Assembly: GCA_963788055.1 (NCBI GenBank)
Contig: CAWBFA010000005.1
Location: forward strand, 372,001-436,000
Length of the DNA: 64,000 bases
Direction of reading: 5' to 3'
DNA from: JACCTU01 sp963788055
GTDB taxonomy: Bacteria; Actinomycetota; Thermoleophilia; Gaiellales; Gaiellaceae
The notes under the pieces were generated by a model. The model was given only the letters and a program-made list of their open reading frames with translations. It was not told the origin of the DNA and ran no database searches. Shown here piece by piece: positions 42,386 through 51,032 of this stretch. How positions within the stretch are numbered: the first letter of the stretch is position 1; each line of letters opens with the position of its first letter. Position numbers and translations under genes: made by a program.

Positions 42386-42844
42386 TCAACCGTCGAGCAC
42401 CTTCACGAAGCGCAGCCGCGACCCGCGGCCGTCTTCGCCCACCCCGATCTCGACGTCGTCGGCGATCGAGCGGATGATCGCGATCCCGAGTCCTCCCTCG
42501 GCGAGCTCGTCGCCCGCGCCGCCCCCGCCCGGCTCGGCCGGTTCGAAGCCGGCGCCGTCGTCTGCGACCTCGATCACGAGACGGTCCGGGTGCAGCTCGT
42601 AGCGGATGTCGACCGAGCCGTGATCGTTGCCGTACGCGTGACGGACGGAGTTCGAGCACGCCTCGGTCAGCGCGAGCTTGAGGTCGGCAAGGGTCTCGTC
42701 GCCCAGCGGTCGAAGGCGGGAGATCCCGGTCAGGGCGAGCCGGCACAGGGTGATGTACTCGGCTTTCGCGGGGATCGTCAGCCGGACCTCGCGGATCGCA
42801 GCGGCAGCCTCGTTCACGCGCTCATCCAGGTCGGCCGTCGCCAT
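42386..42844 (-). CDS. Anti-sigma factor-type serine kinase (RsbW/HATPase)
   Basis: ATP-binding regulatory protein of 152 residues with a GHKL fold. N box ALTEACSNSVRHAYG, G1 DDGAGF, G2 GGLGIAIIRS. Such proteins bind and inactivate sigma factors or phosphorylate anti-sigma antagonists; no sigma or STAS gene adjoins here. It precedes the trehalose genes on the same strand by 28 bases and may be co-transcribed, which would suit a stress role, but this is inference. Confidence 0.8.
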   Translation of the reverse strand: MATADLDERVNEAAAAIREVRLTIPAKAEYITLCRLALTGISRLRPLGDETLADLKLALTEACSNSVRHAYGNDHGSVDIRYELHPDRLVIEVADDGAGFEPAEPGGGGAGDELAEGGLGIAIIRSIADDVEIGVGEDGRGSRLRFVKVLDG

Positions 42845-42949
42845 CCACGTGGGAGTTCCCTAGGAATACGCATCTGAAACTACCGGATCCTGTTTTTTCC
42901 CACACCCGAAGAGCGCTCCGAGCGAACTTCTACCCAGATGCGGCCGGCG

Positions 42950-44140
42950 CTAACGCTCGCCGAGGCGAATCGCGACGCGGACCCGCTTCCCGTCGCGCAC
43001 GACCGTGAAGACGGCGACCTGCCCGGGCTCGAGCCCGGTCACGAGCCGAACCACGTCGTCGGCGCTCCGAACCGTCTGGCCGTCGATCGCGACGATCACG
43101 TCCCCGCCCACGGGGAAGTTCAGCCCGTTGAACTCCTCCTCGCGGACCGCTGGCCTGATCCCTGCTCGAGCGGCGGGGCTCCGGGGCCGTACGACGTTCA
43201 CGACCGCTCCACGCAGCACGGGATAGCGGAACCTGCGCGCGAGCGTCGGCGTCAGGTCGCTCGTCGTGACCCCGACGTACGCGTACTTCACGGTTCCGGT
43301 CTGGACGAGCTGCTCGAGCGAGCGTTTCGCGGCGTTGATCGGGATCGCGAAACCGACGCCTTCGTTCTGACCCGTGTCGGTGCGGATCTGGGCGTTGATC
43401 CCGATCACGCGGCCGCGCGCGTCGAAGAGCGGGCCGCCGGAGTTGCCGCGGTTGATGGGCGCGTCGATCTGGATCGCGTCGACGACGTTGTAGATCGAGG
43501 TCAGGGACGCGATCGAGCGCTTGGTCGCCGAGACGACGCCCACCGTGAGGGAGCTCTCGTTGCCGAACGGGCTCCCGATCGCGGCGACCGGCTCGCCGAC
43601 CACGACCGCGCTCGAGTCGCCGAGCGGCACCGCCGAGAGCCGGTGCGCGGCGCGATCGACGCGCAGCACCGCCACGTCCGTGAAGGGGTCGTAGCCGACG
43701 ATCCGCCCGGGCACGCGATCGCCGTCGGAGAACTGGACGTAGACGGTCCGGGCCGATTCCGCGGCGCCGGCGGTCTCACCGGCCGTCGTCACGACGTGCG
43801 AGTTGGTCATGACGAGCCCGTCGGTCGAGACGACGAACCCGGAGCCCTGCGATGCGCCGGCCGCGTCGTCGCTCTCTTCACCGAAGAACGCGAAGATCGT
43901 CACCACCCCAGGGGAGCGGGCTTCGTAGATCTCGGCCGGCCTGAAGTCGCCGCCGACGAGGGGCCTGGCGGCACCCCGTAGCGGCGTCGACGCGGGGTCG
44001 CCCGAGCTCTTGCCGGGCGCGCCGACGATCACCGTGTCGGTGTCGCCGATCCACCCGGCCGCCGTCCCGATCCCGATCGCGGCGAGCGCCCCGAGGATCG
44101 CGGTCGCAAGCGAGACGAGCACGACGGAGACCGGGCGCAC
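42950..44140 (-). CDS. HtrA/DegP-like trypsin-type serine protease with PDZ domain
   Basis: Envelope quality-control protease of 396 residues. One N-terminal membrane helix (about 4-29) anchors it; no cleavage site is evident. Catalytic triad: NSHVVTT (His), FTDVAVLRV (Asp), RGNSGGPLFD (Ser). A PDZ-like domain occupies the C-terminal 110 residues (VNVVRPRSPAARAG, VGGDVIVAIDGQ). It is transcribed ahead of the RsbW-like kinase and after the two-component pair. Confidence 0.9.
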   Translation of the reverse strand: MRPVSVVLVSLATAILGALAAIGIGTAAGWIGDTDTVIVGAPGKSSGDPASTPLRGAARPLVGGDFRPAEIYEARSPGVVTIFAFFGEESDDAAGASQGSGFVVSTDGLVMTNSHVVTTAGETAGAAESARTVYVQFSDGDRVPGRIVGYDPFTDVAVLRVDRAAHRLSAVPLGDSSAVVVGEPVAAIGSPFGNESSLTVGVVSATKRSIASLTSIYNVVDAIQIDAPINRGNSGGPLFDARGRVIGINAQIRTDTGQNEGVGFAIPINAAKRSLEQLVQTGTVKYAYVGVTTSDLTPTLARRFRYPVLRGAVVNVVRPRSPAARAGIRPAVREEEFNGLNFPVGGDVIVAIDGQTVRSADDVVRLVTGLEPGQVAVFTVVRDGKRVRVAIRLGER

Positions 44141-44191
44141 CGAGCCACTGTAGCCACGGCCGACGCGAGGCCGTTTTCCACGGAAATGCAG

Positions 44192-45571
44192 CTACGCGGC
44201 CGGGGGCAACGCCAGCCGGAAGACCGTCGAGCCGGGCCGTGACTCGAGCTCGATCGCCCCGCCCATCAGCTCCGCGAGCTCTTTCGCGATCGCAAGGCCC
44301 AGCCCGCTCCCCGCCGCGACGTTGCCGTCGACCCGGTAGAAGCGGTCGAAGACCTGTCCCTGGTGCGTGGGAGGGATCCCCGGGCCTTCGTCCTCGACCT
44401 CCAGCACCGCCCGACCGTTCTCCCGGCCTGCACGAATCCGAACCATCGTCCCGGGAGGCGTGTGGAGCAGCGCATTCTCGACGAGGATGCGGCCGATCTG
44501 AAGCGTCCGCTGCTCGTCGCCGACGGCCTCCGCCGGCCCGTCGAGCTCGGTCTCGATCGGATGATCCTTCGAGCGGGCAACTGCCTCGAACTCGCGGCAG
44601 ATCGAGCGGGCGACCGCGCCGAGGTCCAGCGGGTCGCGGTCGAGCTGCACGCGGCCGGCGTCGAGACGGGAGAGGTCGAGCAGGTCGGTCGCGAGCTTCG
44701 TCAGCCTTGCGACCTGCTCGCGGGCAGTGCCGAGGAACTCCTTCCGCGTCGCATCGTCGAGCTCCTCGTCGTCGAGCAGCTCGAGGAAGCCGCCGAGCGA
44801 GAAGATGGGCGTCCGGAGCTCGTGCGACGCGTTCGCGATGAACTCCCGCCGCGCCCGCTCGAGACCGGCCAGGCGAAGGCGCATCCGGTCGAACGCCGCC
44901 GCCAGCTGGCCGACCTCGTCACCGCCGCGGTCGACGATCGGCTCGTCGAAGCGGCCGCTGGCGATTCGGTCGGCAGCCCGCTCGAGGCGCCGCAGCCGCC
45001 GGGCGAAGAGGTAGGCGGCGCCGTAGCCCATCGCGAGCGAGAGGAGCAGGGCGACCGCCCCGGCGAGCAGCAGCCGGCGTCGCACGAGTGCGACGTTCGA
45101 CAGCGTGTCCTCGAGGGGAGCGCGAAGGACGAGCACGGTGTCCTGTGCGAGCGGAATGGCGGCCTCGGCGTAGGGCTTGCCGCCCCGCTCGAGCCGCCCG
45201 CTCTCGGTCTTCCGGGTCTCGGCCGCCCGAACGGCGATCGGGTCGTCGATCTGGAGTGACGACGTGGACTGCGAGTCGGCGAGCGGGAGCACGGTCGGCT
45301 CGGTCGCCTCCAGCAGGAGAGGGTTCACGATCATCACCCGAGCGTTGACGCTCGGGGCGCTGTCCTCCACGAAGACCTGCCACCGGTGCGAATCGGGTGG
45401 AACCCGTGCGGCGAGGTTCTCGCCGAGCGGAACGAGCTGATCGATCTTCGAGTCGACGAGGTTCCGCTCGAGGATCGGGACGAGGCCCGCGTAGACGATC
45501 GCGAGCGCCGCCGCGACGACCGCCAGCAGCGCGAGGCTGAGCCGGGCGCCGACGCTTCGGAAGAGGCTCAC
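44192..45571 (-). CDS. Sensor histidine kinase
   Basis: Membrane kinase of 459 residues: helices at about 8-32 and 164-190 frame an extracytoplasmic sensor region (PAS/CHASE-like, uncharacterised), then a HAMP segment, the phosphoacceptor NASHELRTPIFSL, and the ATPase domain with N box QIGRILVENALLH, G1 EDEGPGIPP and G2 AAGSGLGLAIAKEL. Paired with the response regulator transcribed immediately upstream, whose stop overlaps its GTG start (GTGA). Confidence 0.92.
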   Translation of the reverse strand: MSLFRSVGARLSLALLAVVAAALAIVYAGLVPILERNLVDSKIDQLVPLGENLAARVPPDSHRWQVFVEDSAPSVNARVMIVNPLLLEATEPTVLPLADSQSTSSLQIDDPIAVRAAETRKTESGRLERGGKPYAEAAIPLAQDTVLVLRAPLEDTLSNVALVRRRLLLAGAVALLLSLAMGYGAAYLFARRLRRLERAADRIASGRFDEPIVDRGGDEVGQLAAAFDRMRLRLAGLERARREFIANASHELRTPIFSLGGFLELLDDEELDDATRKEFLGTAREQVARLTKLATDLLDLSRLDAGRVQLDRDPLDLGAVARSICREFEAVARSKDHPIETELDGPAEAVGDEQRTLQIGRILVENALLHTPPGTMVRIRAGRENGRAVLEVEDEGPGIPPTHQGQVFDRFYRVDGNVAAGSGLGLAIAKELAELMGGAIELESRPGSTVFRLALPPAA

Positions 45572-46263
45572 GCCGCGAAGCGGTAGCCGGCGCCGCGCAC
45601 GGTCTGCAAATACCGCGGCTCGCTGGGGTCGGGCTCGAGCTTCTCCCGCAAATGCCGGACATGGACGTCGATCGTCCGGGGCTCGCGATAGTCCGAGCCG
45701 CCCCAGAGCGCCTCCAGCAGACGCTGCCGGGAGAAGACGACTCCCGGGCTCGAGGCAAGCGTGCGGAGAAGCTCGAACTCGACGTACGTCAGCTGGACCG
45801 GCTTCCCAGCGACCTCGACCATCCGCCGAGCGAGGTCGATCTGAACCTCGCCGGCCTCGATCGTCGGACCCTCGCCCGTTGCCTGCCGAGGCGACGAGAC
45901 GCGGCGCAGAAGCGCGCGGACCCGGCTTCGGAACTCCCGAATTGAAAACGGCTTGGTGATGTAGTCGTCGGCGCCGAGTTCCAAGCCGAGCACCTTGTCG
46001 AACTCGTCGTCGCGGGCGGTCAGCATGATGATCGGCACGGAGCTCTGCGAGCGGAGCCGCTTGCAGACCTCGAGCCCGTCGAGCTTCGGCAGCATCACGT
46101 CGAGCACGACGAGATCGACCGGCTGCTCGGCGAAGCGGAGCAGCGCCTCCTCGCCGTCGTGCGCGGGCACGACGCGGAAGCCGTCGCGCTCGAGCGGGTA
46201 GGTGAGGAGTCTCTGCACCGAGTCTTCGTCGTCGACGAGGAGGATGGTCGAAGCATCTGCCAC
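45568..46263 (-). CDS. OmpR-family response regulator
   Basis: DNA-binding regulator of 231 residues. The receiver has ILLVDDEDSV, the acceptor in LVVLDVMLPKLDG, Thr in IIMLTARDD and Lys in ITKPFS. The C-terminal winged helix carries LTYVEFELLRTLASSPG and DVHVRHLREKLEPD. The start is taken as the GTG at 46263, where homology begins; upstream codons run into the divergent M28 gene. Transcribed ahead of its histidine kinase. Confidence 0.93.
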   Translation of the reverse strand: MADASTILLVDDEDSVQRLLTYPLERDGFRVVPAHDGEEALLRFAEQPVDLVVLDVMLPKLDGLEVCKRLRSQSSVPIIMLTARDDEFDKVLGLELGADDYITKPFSIREFRSRVRALLRRVSSPRQATGEGPTIEAGEVQIDLARRMVEVAGKPVQLTYVEFELLRTLASSPGVVFSRQRLLEALWGGSDYREPRTIDVHVRHLREKLEPDPSEPRYLQTVRGAGYRFAA

Positions 46264-46324
46264 GAGGTCAATGATGCCCTCCGCCCATGGGCGCCGGGAG
46301 CCGGCCCCCCTAGACTCCGTCGCC

Positions 46325-48195
46325 ATGGCGGTTCCGCCGTCCACGCGGAGGCCGAGGCCCGGCTCTACGGAACGACCCGTGAACGCGCGGATGTACCGCG
46401 GAACCTGGCTCCTCCTCGCGATCCCGCTCCTGCTGGCCGCCTTCAGCGTCGTGCGACCGGACCCGCTCCCGGAGCCGTTCCCGCCCGCGTTCGACACCGC
46501 TTCGGCGTCCAACCTGGCCGAGGAGCTCGCGACCTTCTATCCGATGCGGCTCTCGGGAAGCGACGGTGCGGTGCGGGCGGCCGAGTGGTTCCGGAGCCAG
46601 CTGGAGCCGTACAACCTGACCGTCCGCACGCAGCCGTTCTCGGCCGACGTGCCGGGTTACGGGCAGCTCCAGATGCAGAACCTGGTGGCGACGGTCCCCG
46701 GACGCTCGGACCGCCGGATCGTCGTGATGGCCCACCGCGACGACCTCGGGATCGGACCGGGGCGGTCGACAACGCGTCGGGGACGGCTGCGCTGATCGTC
46801 CTCGCGCGCTCGTTCGCGAGCCCACCCGCGGTCGAGGACCCGCGCCAGGGACCCGCGCACACGCTCGTCTTCCTCTCGACGGACGGCGGTGCGCTCGGCG
46901 GTTACGGCGCTGCACACTACGCGGCGACCGAGCCCGAGGGTATCGACACGGTGATCAACCTCGACGCGATCGCCGGCCCCGGCCCGACGCACCTCCAGCT
47001 CGCCGGCGACCGCCCGCGCTCTCCCGGCTGGACACTCGTCCGCACCGCGTCCGAGCGGATCGCCGAGCAGACCGGGCAGCTGCCGAAGCGGCCGACCGCG
47101 GCAAGACAACTGCTCGATCTCGCCTTTCCGTACAGCCTCTACGAGCAGGCCCCGTTCGTCGGGCGCGGCGTCTCCGCGCTGACGATCACGACCCAGTCCG
47201 ACGCGCCGGCGCCCGCGGCGCTCGACAGCGAGGCGCGCCTGCACCGTCTGCTTGCCTCGCCCCGCTACGGCCAGCTCGGCGGTGCAGCGCAAACGTTGAT
47301 CGGCTCGATCGACCAGGGTCTCGAGGTGACGCGCGGCGGCCCGCCCTACCTCTACTTCGGCACACGTGTCGTCCGTGGCTGGGCCGTACAGCTCGTGCTC
47401 GTCGCGGCTCTCATCCCCTTCCTCGCGGTCGCCGTCGATCTCTTCGCGCACTGCCGCCGGCGACGGATCCCGCTCGGGCCCGCGGTTCGGAGCTACATCA
47501 GCCGACTCGGCTTCTGGCTCTTCGTCGGCCTCGTGTTTGCGGTCGTGGCGAAGGCCGGCGGCTGGCCACAAGGCGACCCGCTCCCGATCCCACCCGAGAG
47601 CGCCGCCGCGCACGTCTGGCCGGTCGGCGCGCTCGTCCTACTCGCGATCGTGTCGGCGCTCGGGTGGCTCGTCGCCCGCGACCGCCTGATCCCTCGGCGC
47701 GCTGTCTCGCTGGAGGAGGAGCTCGCGGGCCACACCGCCGCGTTGTTGATGCTCTCGCTGGTCGCGCTGCTCGTCGTCGCCGTGAACGCCTTCGCGCTCG
47801 TGTTCGTGCTTCCATCGCTGCACGCCTGGCTCTGGCTACCCCAGCTCCAGGCCCGGGCCGCGTGGACCCGCGTGGCCATGATCGCGGTCGGGTTCGCCGG
47901 TCCTGCCCTGCTGGTCTGGTCGTTCGCGAACCGGCTCGGGCTCGGCTGGGACGGTCTCGCGTACCTCGTCGAGCTCGTCGCGATCGGCTACGTGCCGGTG
48001 CCGCTGGTCGCGCTCTTCCTGGCGTGGCTCGCCGTCGCGGGCCAGTTCAGCGCGCTCGCCGCGAAACGCTACGCCCCCTACCCTTCCGCCCAGGAGCGCC
48101 CGCCGCGGGGGCCGATCCGCGAGCTCCTCCGCACGGTTCTCATCGCCGTCGAACGCCGGCGATCATCGACAACGGCGCGGCGCGCACTAGGTTGA
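46325..48195 (+). CDS. M28-like membrane peptidase (frameshifted)
   Basis: Reconstructed product of about 623 residues. A signal-anchor helix (about 23-40) precedes an extracytoplasmic M28-type zinc peptidase domain with IVVMAHRDDLG, a VDNASGTAALIVLA motif and VINLDAIAGPG, then about seven C-terminal helices. The EExGL motif is replaced by STDGGALGGYG, so a catalytic glutamate appears to be missing. The reading frame loses one base at the G4 run 46759-46762; adding a G restores GPGAVDNASG. This is the only clear single-base deletion in the window. Start ATG 46325 or a later ATG at about 46391. Confidence 0.75.
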
Positions 48196-48202
48196 GAGTG
48201 TG

Positions 48203-48883
48203 ATGAGGCGACTCGCCCGAACCGTCGGCACGCTGATGATCATCGCGGGCCTCGGCCTGCTGGCCTGGGCGTTCGCCGTGTGGCGCTGGGAGGATCCGTT
48301 CACGAGCGTCTACACCGCGTACGAGCAGCGCGGCCTGTCCAGCGGGCTCGACAAGCGCTTCGCGTCGTACACGCCCCCCGCGCAGCCCGAGTCGCTCGAC
48401 CCCGCCGAGCTCGCAGCCGAGGCGCGGCGATACCGAGCCGACTCACGAACCGGCCAGGGGATCGGACGCATCGAGGTGCCCAGGCTCGGACTGAAGATGG
48501 TGCTCGTCTACGGCACGGACCACGATTCGCTGAAGCGCGGTCCCGGCCTCGACCCGCGTACGTCGTTCCCGGGCCAGAACCGGCTGGCGTACATCGCCGG
48601 ACACCGGACGACCTACGCGGCCCCCTTCTCGAAGATCGACACGCTCCGGCGCGGCGACCTGATCCGCGTCGAGATGCCCTACGGCAGGTTCACCTACACG
48701 GTCACGGGCAACCGCGTCGTCGATGCGGACGACCTCTCGGTCCTGAGGTCCAAGCGATTCGAGCAGATCGCGTTGCAGGCGTGTCATCCCCGGTTCTTCG
48801 CGTCGCACCGGTGGATCACGTACGGCCGCCTCACGAAGTTCGACCCGCCCGGCAGCGACGCAAGCTCCGCCGCCCGCAACTGA
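48203..48883 (+). CDS. Class E sortase
   Basis: Transpeptidase of about 226 residues that attaches proteins to the cell wall in Gram-positive bacteria. N-terminal signal-anchor (about 6-27), then the sortase barrel with AGHRTTYAAPFSKID (catalytic His), LQACHPRFF (catalytic Cys) and the arginine in ASHRWITYGRL. Length and motif order match the SrtE class used by actinobacteria. A GTG at 48200 and an ATG at 48203 are in frame; the ATG is preferred. It follows the M28-like gene by 7 bases. Confidence 0.9.
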   Translation: MRRLARTVGTLMIIAGLGLLAWAFAVWRWEDPFTSVYTAYEQRGLSSGLDKRFASYTPPAQPESLDPAELAAEARRYRADSRTGQGIGRIEVPRLGLKMVLVYGTDHDSLKRGPGLDPRTSFPGQNRLAYIAGHRTTYAAPFSKIDTLRRGDLIRVEMPYGRFTYTVTGNRVVDADDLSVLRSKRFEQIALQACHPRFFASHRWITYGRLTKFDPPGSDASSAARN

Positions 48884-50062
48884 CTACTGGGCGAGGGGGA
48901 GGTACGACACCTCGCCGGCGAGCTCCCCGTCGCCGCTGGGGACGAGGACGAGCGCGTCCGCGCCCGCGGCACGCACGATCATGTGGGACTCCTGCCCGCC
49001 GAGCGCTTCCAGCTCACCGTCGCGCCAGCGTGCGCGAACGAGCTCATCGCGCGCGGCGTTGCGGCGGACCGATCGAGCGAGCGGCGCCCGCCGGAACCGC
49101 GGCCCAGGGTCGCGCTCCCCCTCGAGCGCACGCAGCGCCGGTCGGACGAAGAGCTCGAAACCGACCAGGGTTGACACCGGATTCCCCGGTAGCCCGAACA
49201 GTAGTGTTGCGCCGCGCACGCCGAACGAGATCGGCTTCCCGGGCTTCACGGCAACTCGCCAGAAGAGTTCCTCCACGCCGAGCGCCGCTGCGACACGGCG
49301 CACGAGGTCGTGCGGGCCGACCGAGACGCCTCCCGAGCTGACGACGACGTCGGCCTCCAACGCACGCGAGAGTGCATCCCGATGCGCGTCTTCGTCGTCG
49401 CGCACGGGAGCCAACCGGTCGACCTCGGCACCGTGCGCGCCCAGCGCCGCAGCGAGCATCGCCCCGTTCGCCTCGTAGATCTGTCCCGGCCCGAGCGGCT
49501 CGCCGGGCGCGCGCAACTCGGAGCCGGTCGCGAGCACCGCGACGCGCGGCCTACGTGCGCAGACGAACTCCGGGATGCCGACGGCCGCGAGCGCGCCGAC
49601 TTGCGCGGCGCCGAGACGCGTCCCGACTTCGACCACCACGTCCCCTGCCCGGACGTCGCCTCCCTTCGGCCGCACGTTGTCCCTTTCGACAACGGCCTGG
49701 GGCACCTCGATCACGTCGCCTGACTCGACAACACGCTCGATCGGGGCGACCGCGTCGGCCCCTTCCGGTACCACGCCGCCCGTTGCGATGCCCATCGCCT
49801 CGCCCGGACGCAGCGCCCGCGGCGCCGGCGAGCCGGCCGCGACGCGTGACACGACCGGGAGCCGCCCGGGGGTGTCGGCACTCCGGAGAGCAAAGCCGTC
49901 CATGGCCGAGCTGGCGAAAGGCGGCAGGTCGACGAGCGCGAGAGCGGGCTCCGCGAGCACGCGTCCGGCGGCATCGGCAAGCGCGACGCGTTCCCCGGGC
50001 AGGCGCTCGCTGTGCGAGAGCACCACCTCGATCGCCGCCTCGAGTGTCAGCAGGTCGGCCAC
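48884..50062 (-). CDS. moeA: Molybdopterin molybdotransferase MoeA
   Basis: Inserts molybdate into adenylylated molybdopterin; 392 residues. Conserved segments: DLPPFASSAMDGFALR, GIATGGVVPEGADAVAPIE, VRPKGGDVRAGD, VLATGSELRAPGEPL, the VVVSSGGVSVGPHDLV motif and KPGKPISFG, LFGLPGNPVSTLVGFELF. GTG start at 50062. The stop lies directly against the stop of the convergent sortase gene. Confidence 0.93.
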   Translation of the reverse strand: MADLLTLEAAIEVVLSHSERLPGERVALADAAGRVLAEPALALVDLPPFASSAMDGFALRSADTPGRLPVVSRVAAGSPAPRALRPGEAMGIATGGVVPEGADAVAPIERVVESGDVIEVPQAVVERDNVRPKGGDVRAGDVVVEVGTRLGAAQVGALAAVGIPEFVCARRPRVAVLATGSELRAPGEPLGPGQIYEANGAMLAAALGAHGAEVDRLAPVRDDEDAHRDALSRALEADVVVSSGGVSVGPHDLVRRVAAALGVEELFWRVAVKPGKPISFGVRGATLLFGLPGNPVSTLVGFELFVRPALRALEGERDPGPRFRRAPLARSVRRNAARDELVRARWRDGELEALGGQESHMIVRAAGADALVLVPSGDGELAGEVSYLPLAQ

Positions 50063-50093
50063 GTCAGCACCCTAGTGCCGGTACCCTCGCCAC

Positions 50094-51032
50094 GTGCTCT
50101 CGGTCGTCGTGCCGGTGTACAACGAGGAGCGGAGCGTTGAGCTCCTCTACGACGAGATCGCGAGCGCGCTCGATCCGCTCGAGCGCGCCTGGGAAGTCGT
50201 GTTCGTCGACGACGGCTCGACCGACGGATCTTTCGGCGCGCTCACTCGTCTGCACTCGCGTGCGCCGAACGTGCGCGTCGTTCGGCTGCGCCGGAACTTC
50301 GGCAAGGCCGCCGCGCTCGCAGCCGGGTTCGGCCAGGCGAGCGGCGACGTGATCGTCACCATCGACGCCGACGGCCAGGACGATCCGGCGGAGATCCCCC
50401 GCCTGCTCGCGAAGCTCGACGAGGGCTTCGATCTCGTGTCCGGGTGGAAGACGCGGCGGCGCGACCCCTGGCGACGGCGCGTCCTCTCTCGTGTGTTCAA
50501 CACTGCCACCGGTTGGATCTCCGGCGTGCGCCTGCACGACATGAACTGCGGGCTCAAGGCGTACCGGGCCGAGGTCGTGAAGGGGCTCGCGTTGTACGGC
50601 GAGCTGCACCGCTTTCTGCCGGTGCTCGCATACGAGCGGGGCTACCGCGTGGCGGAGCTTCCGGTCAACCACCGGCCACGCGAGCACGGCCGTTCGCGCT
50701 ACGGCCTCGAGCGGTACCTGCGCGGCTTCTTCGACCTGATCACCGTGACGTTCATGGGCCGCTACCGACATCGACCGCTGCACCTGTTCGGAGGTCTCGG
50801 GCTCGCTCTCGGCGGAATCGGGTTCCTCGTCTGCCTCTACCTGACGGTGCTCTGGCTGAGCGGGAGCGCGATCGGCCACCGGCCGCTGCTCACGCTCGGC
50901 GTGCTGCTCGTGGTCGTCGGGATGCAGTTCCTCTCGCTCGGACTGATCGGCGAGATGATCACGACGCACCACGAGGAACGAGCGCTCGAGCAGGGCCGCG
51001 ACCAGCTGCACGTCGACGAGATCCTGTCCTGA
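50094..51032 (+). CDS. Family 2 glycosyltransferase, polyprenyl-phosphate type
   Basis: GT2 enzyme of 312 residues, membrane-bound, similar to dolichol/polyprenyl phosphate sugar transferases (GtrB-like). SVVVPVYNEERSV, VVFVDDGSTDGSF, the GDVIVTIDADGQDDPAEI donor/DxD region and a GLKAYRAEVV segment are present; two helices at the C-terminus (LHLFGGLGLALGGIGFL and TLGVLLVVVGMQFL). First of three coupled genes for glycoconjugate synthesis. GTG start at 50094. Confidence 0.88.
   Translation: MLSVVVPVYNEERSVELLYDEIASALDPLERAWEVVFVDDGSTDGSFGALTRLHSRAPNVRVVRLRRNFGKAAALAAGFGQASGDVIVTIDADGQDDPAEIPRLLAKLDEGFDLVSGWKTRRRDPWRRRVLSRVFNTATGWISGVRLHDMNCGLKAYRAEVVKGLALYGELHRFLPVLAYERGYRVAELPVNHRPREHGRSRYGLERYLRGFFDLITVTFMGRYRHRPLHLFGGLGLALGGIGFLVCLYLTVLWLSGSAIGHRPLLTLGVLLVVVGMQFLSLGLIGEMITTHHEERALEQGRDQLHVDEILS

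Noticed and set aside
42845..42949. SigB-like promoter between htrA and the RsbW-like gene
   Set aside because: A GTTTC and GGGAA pair is present but the spacing and bases are too loose to support a call.
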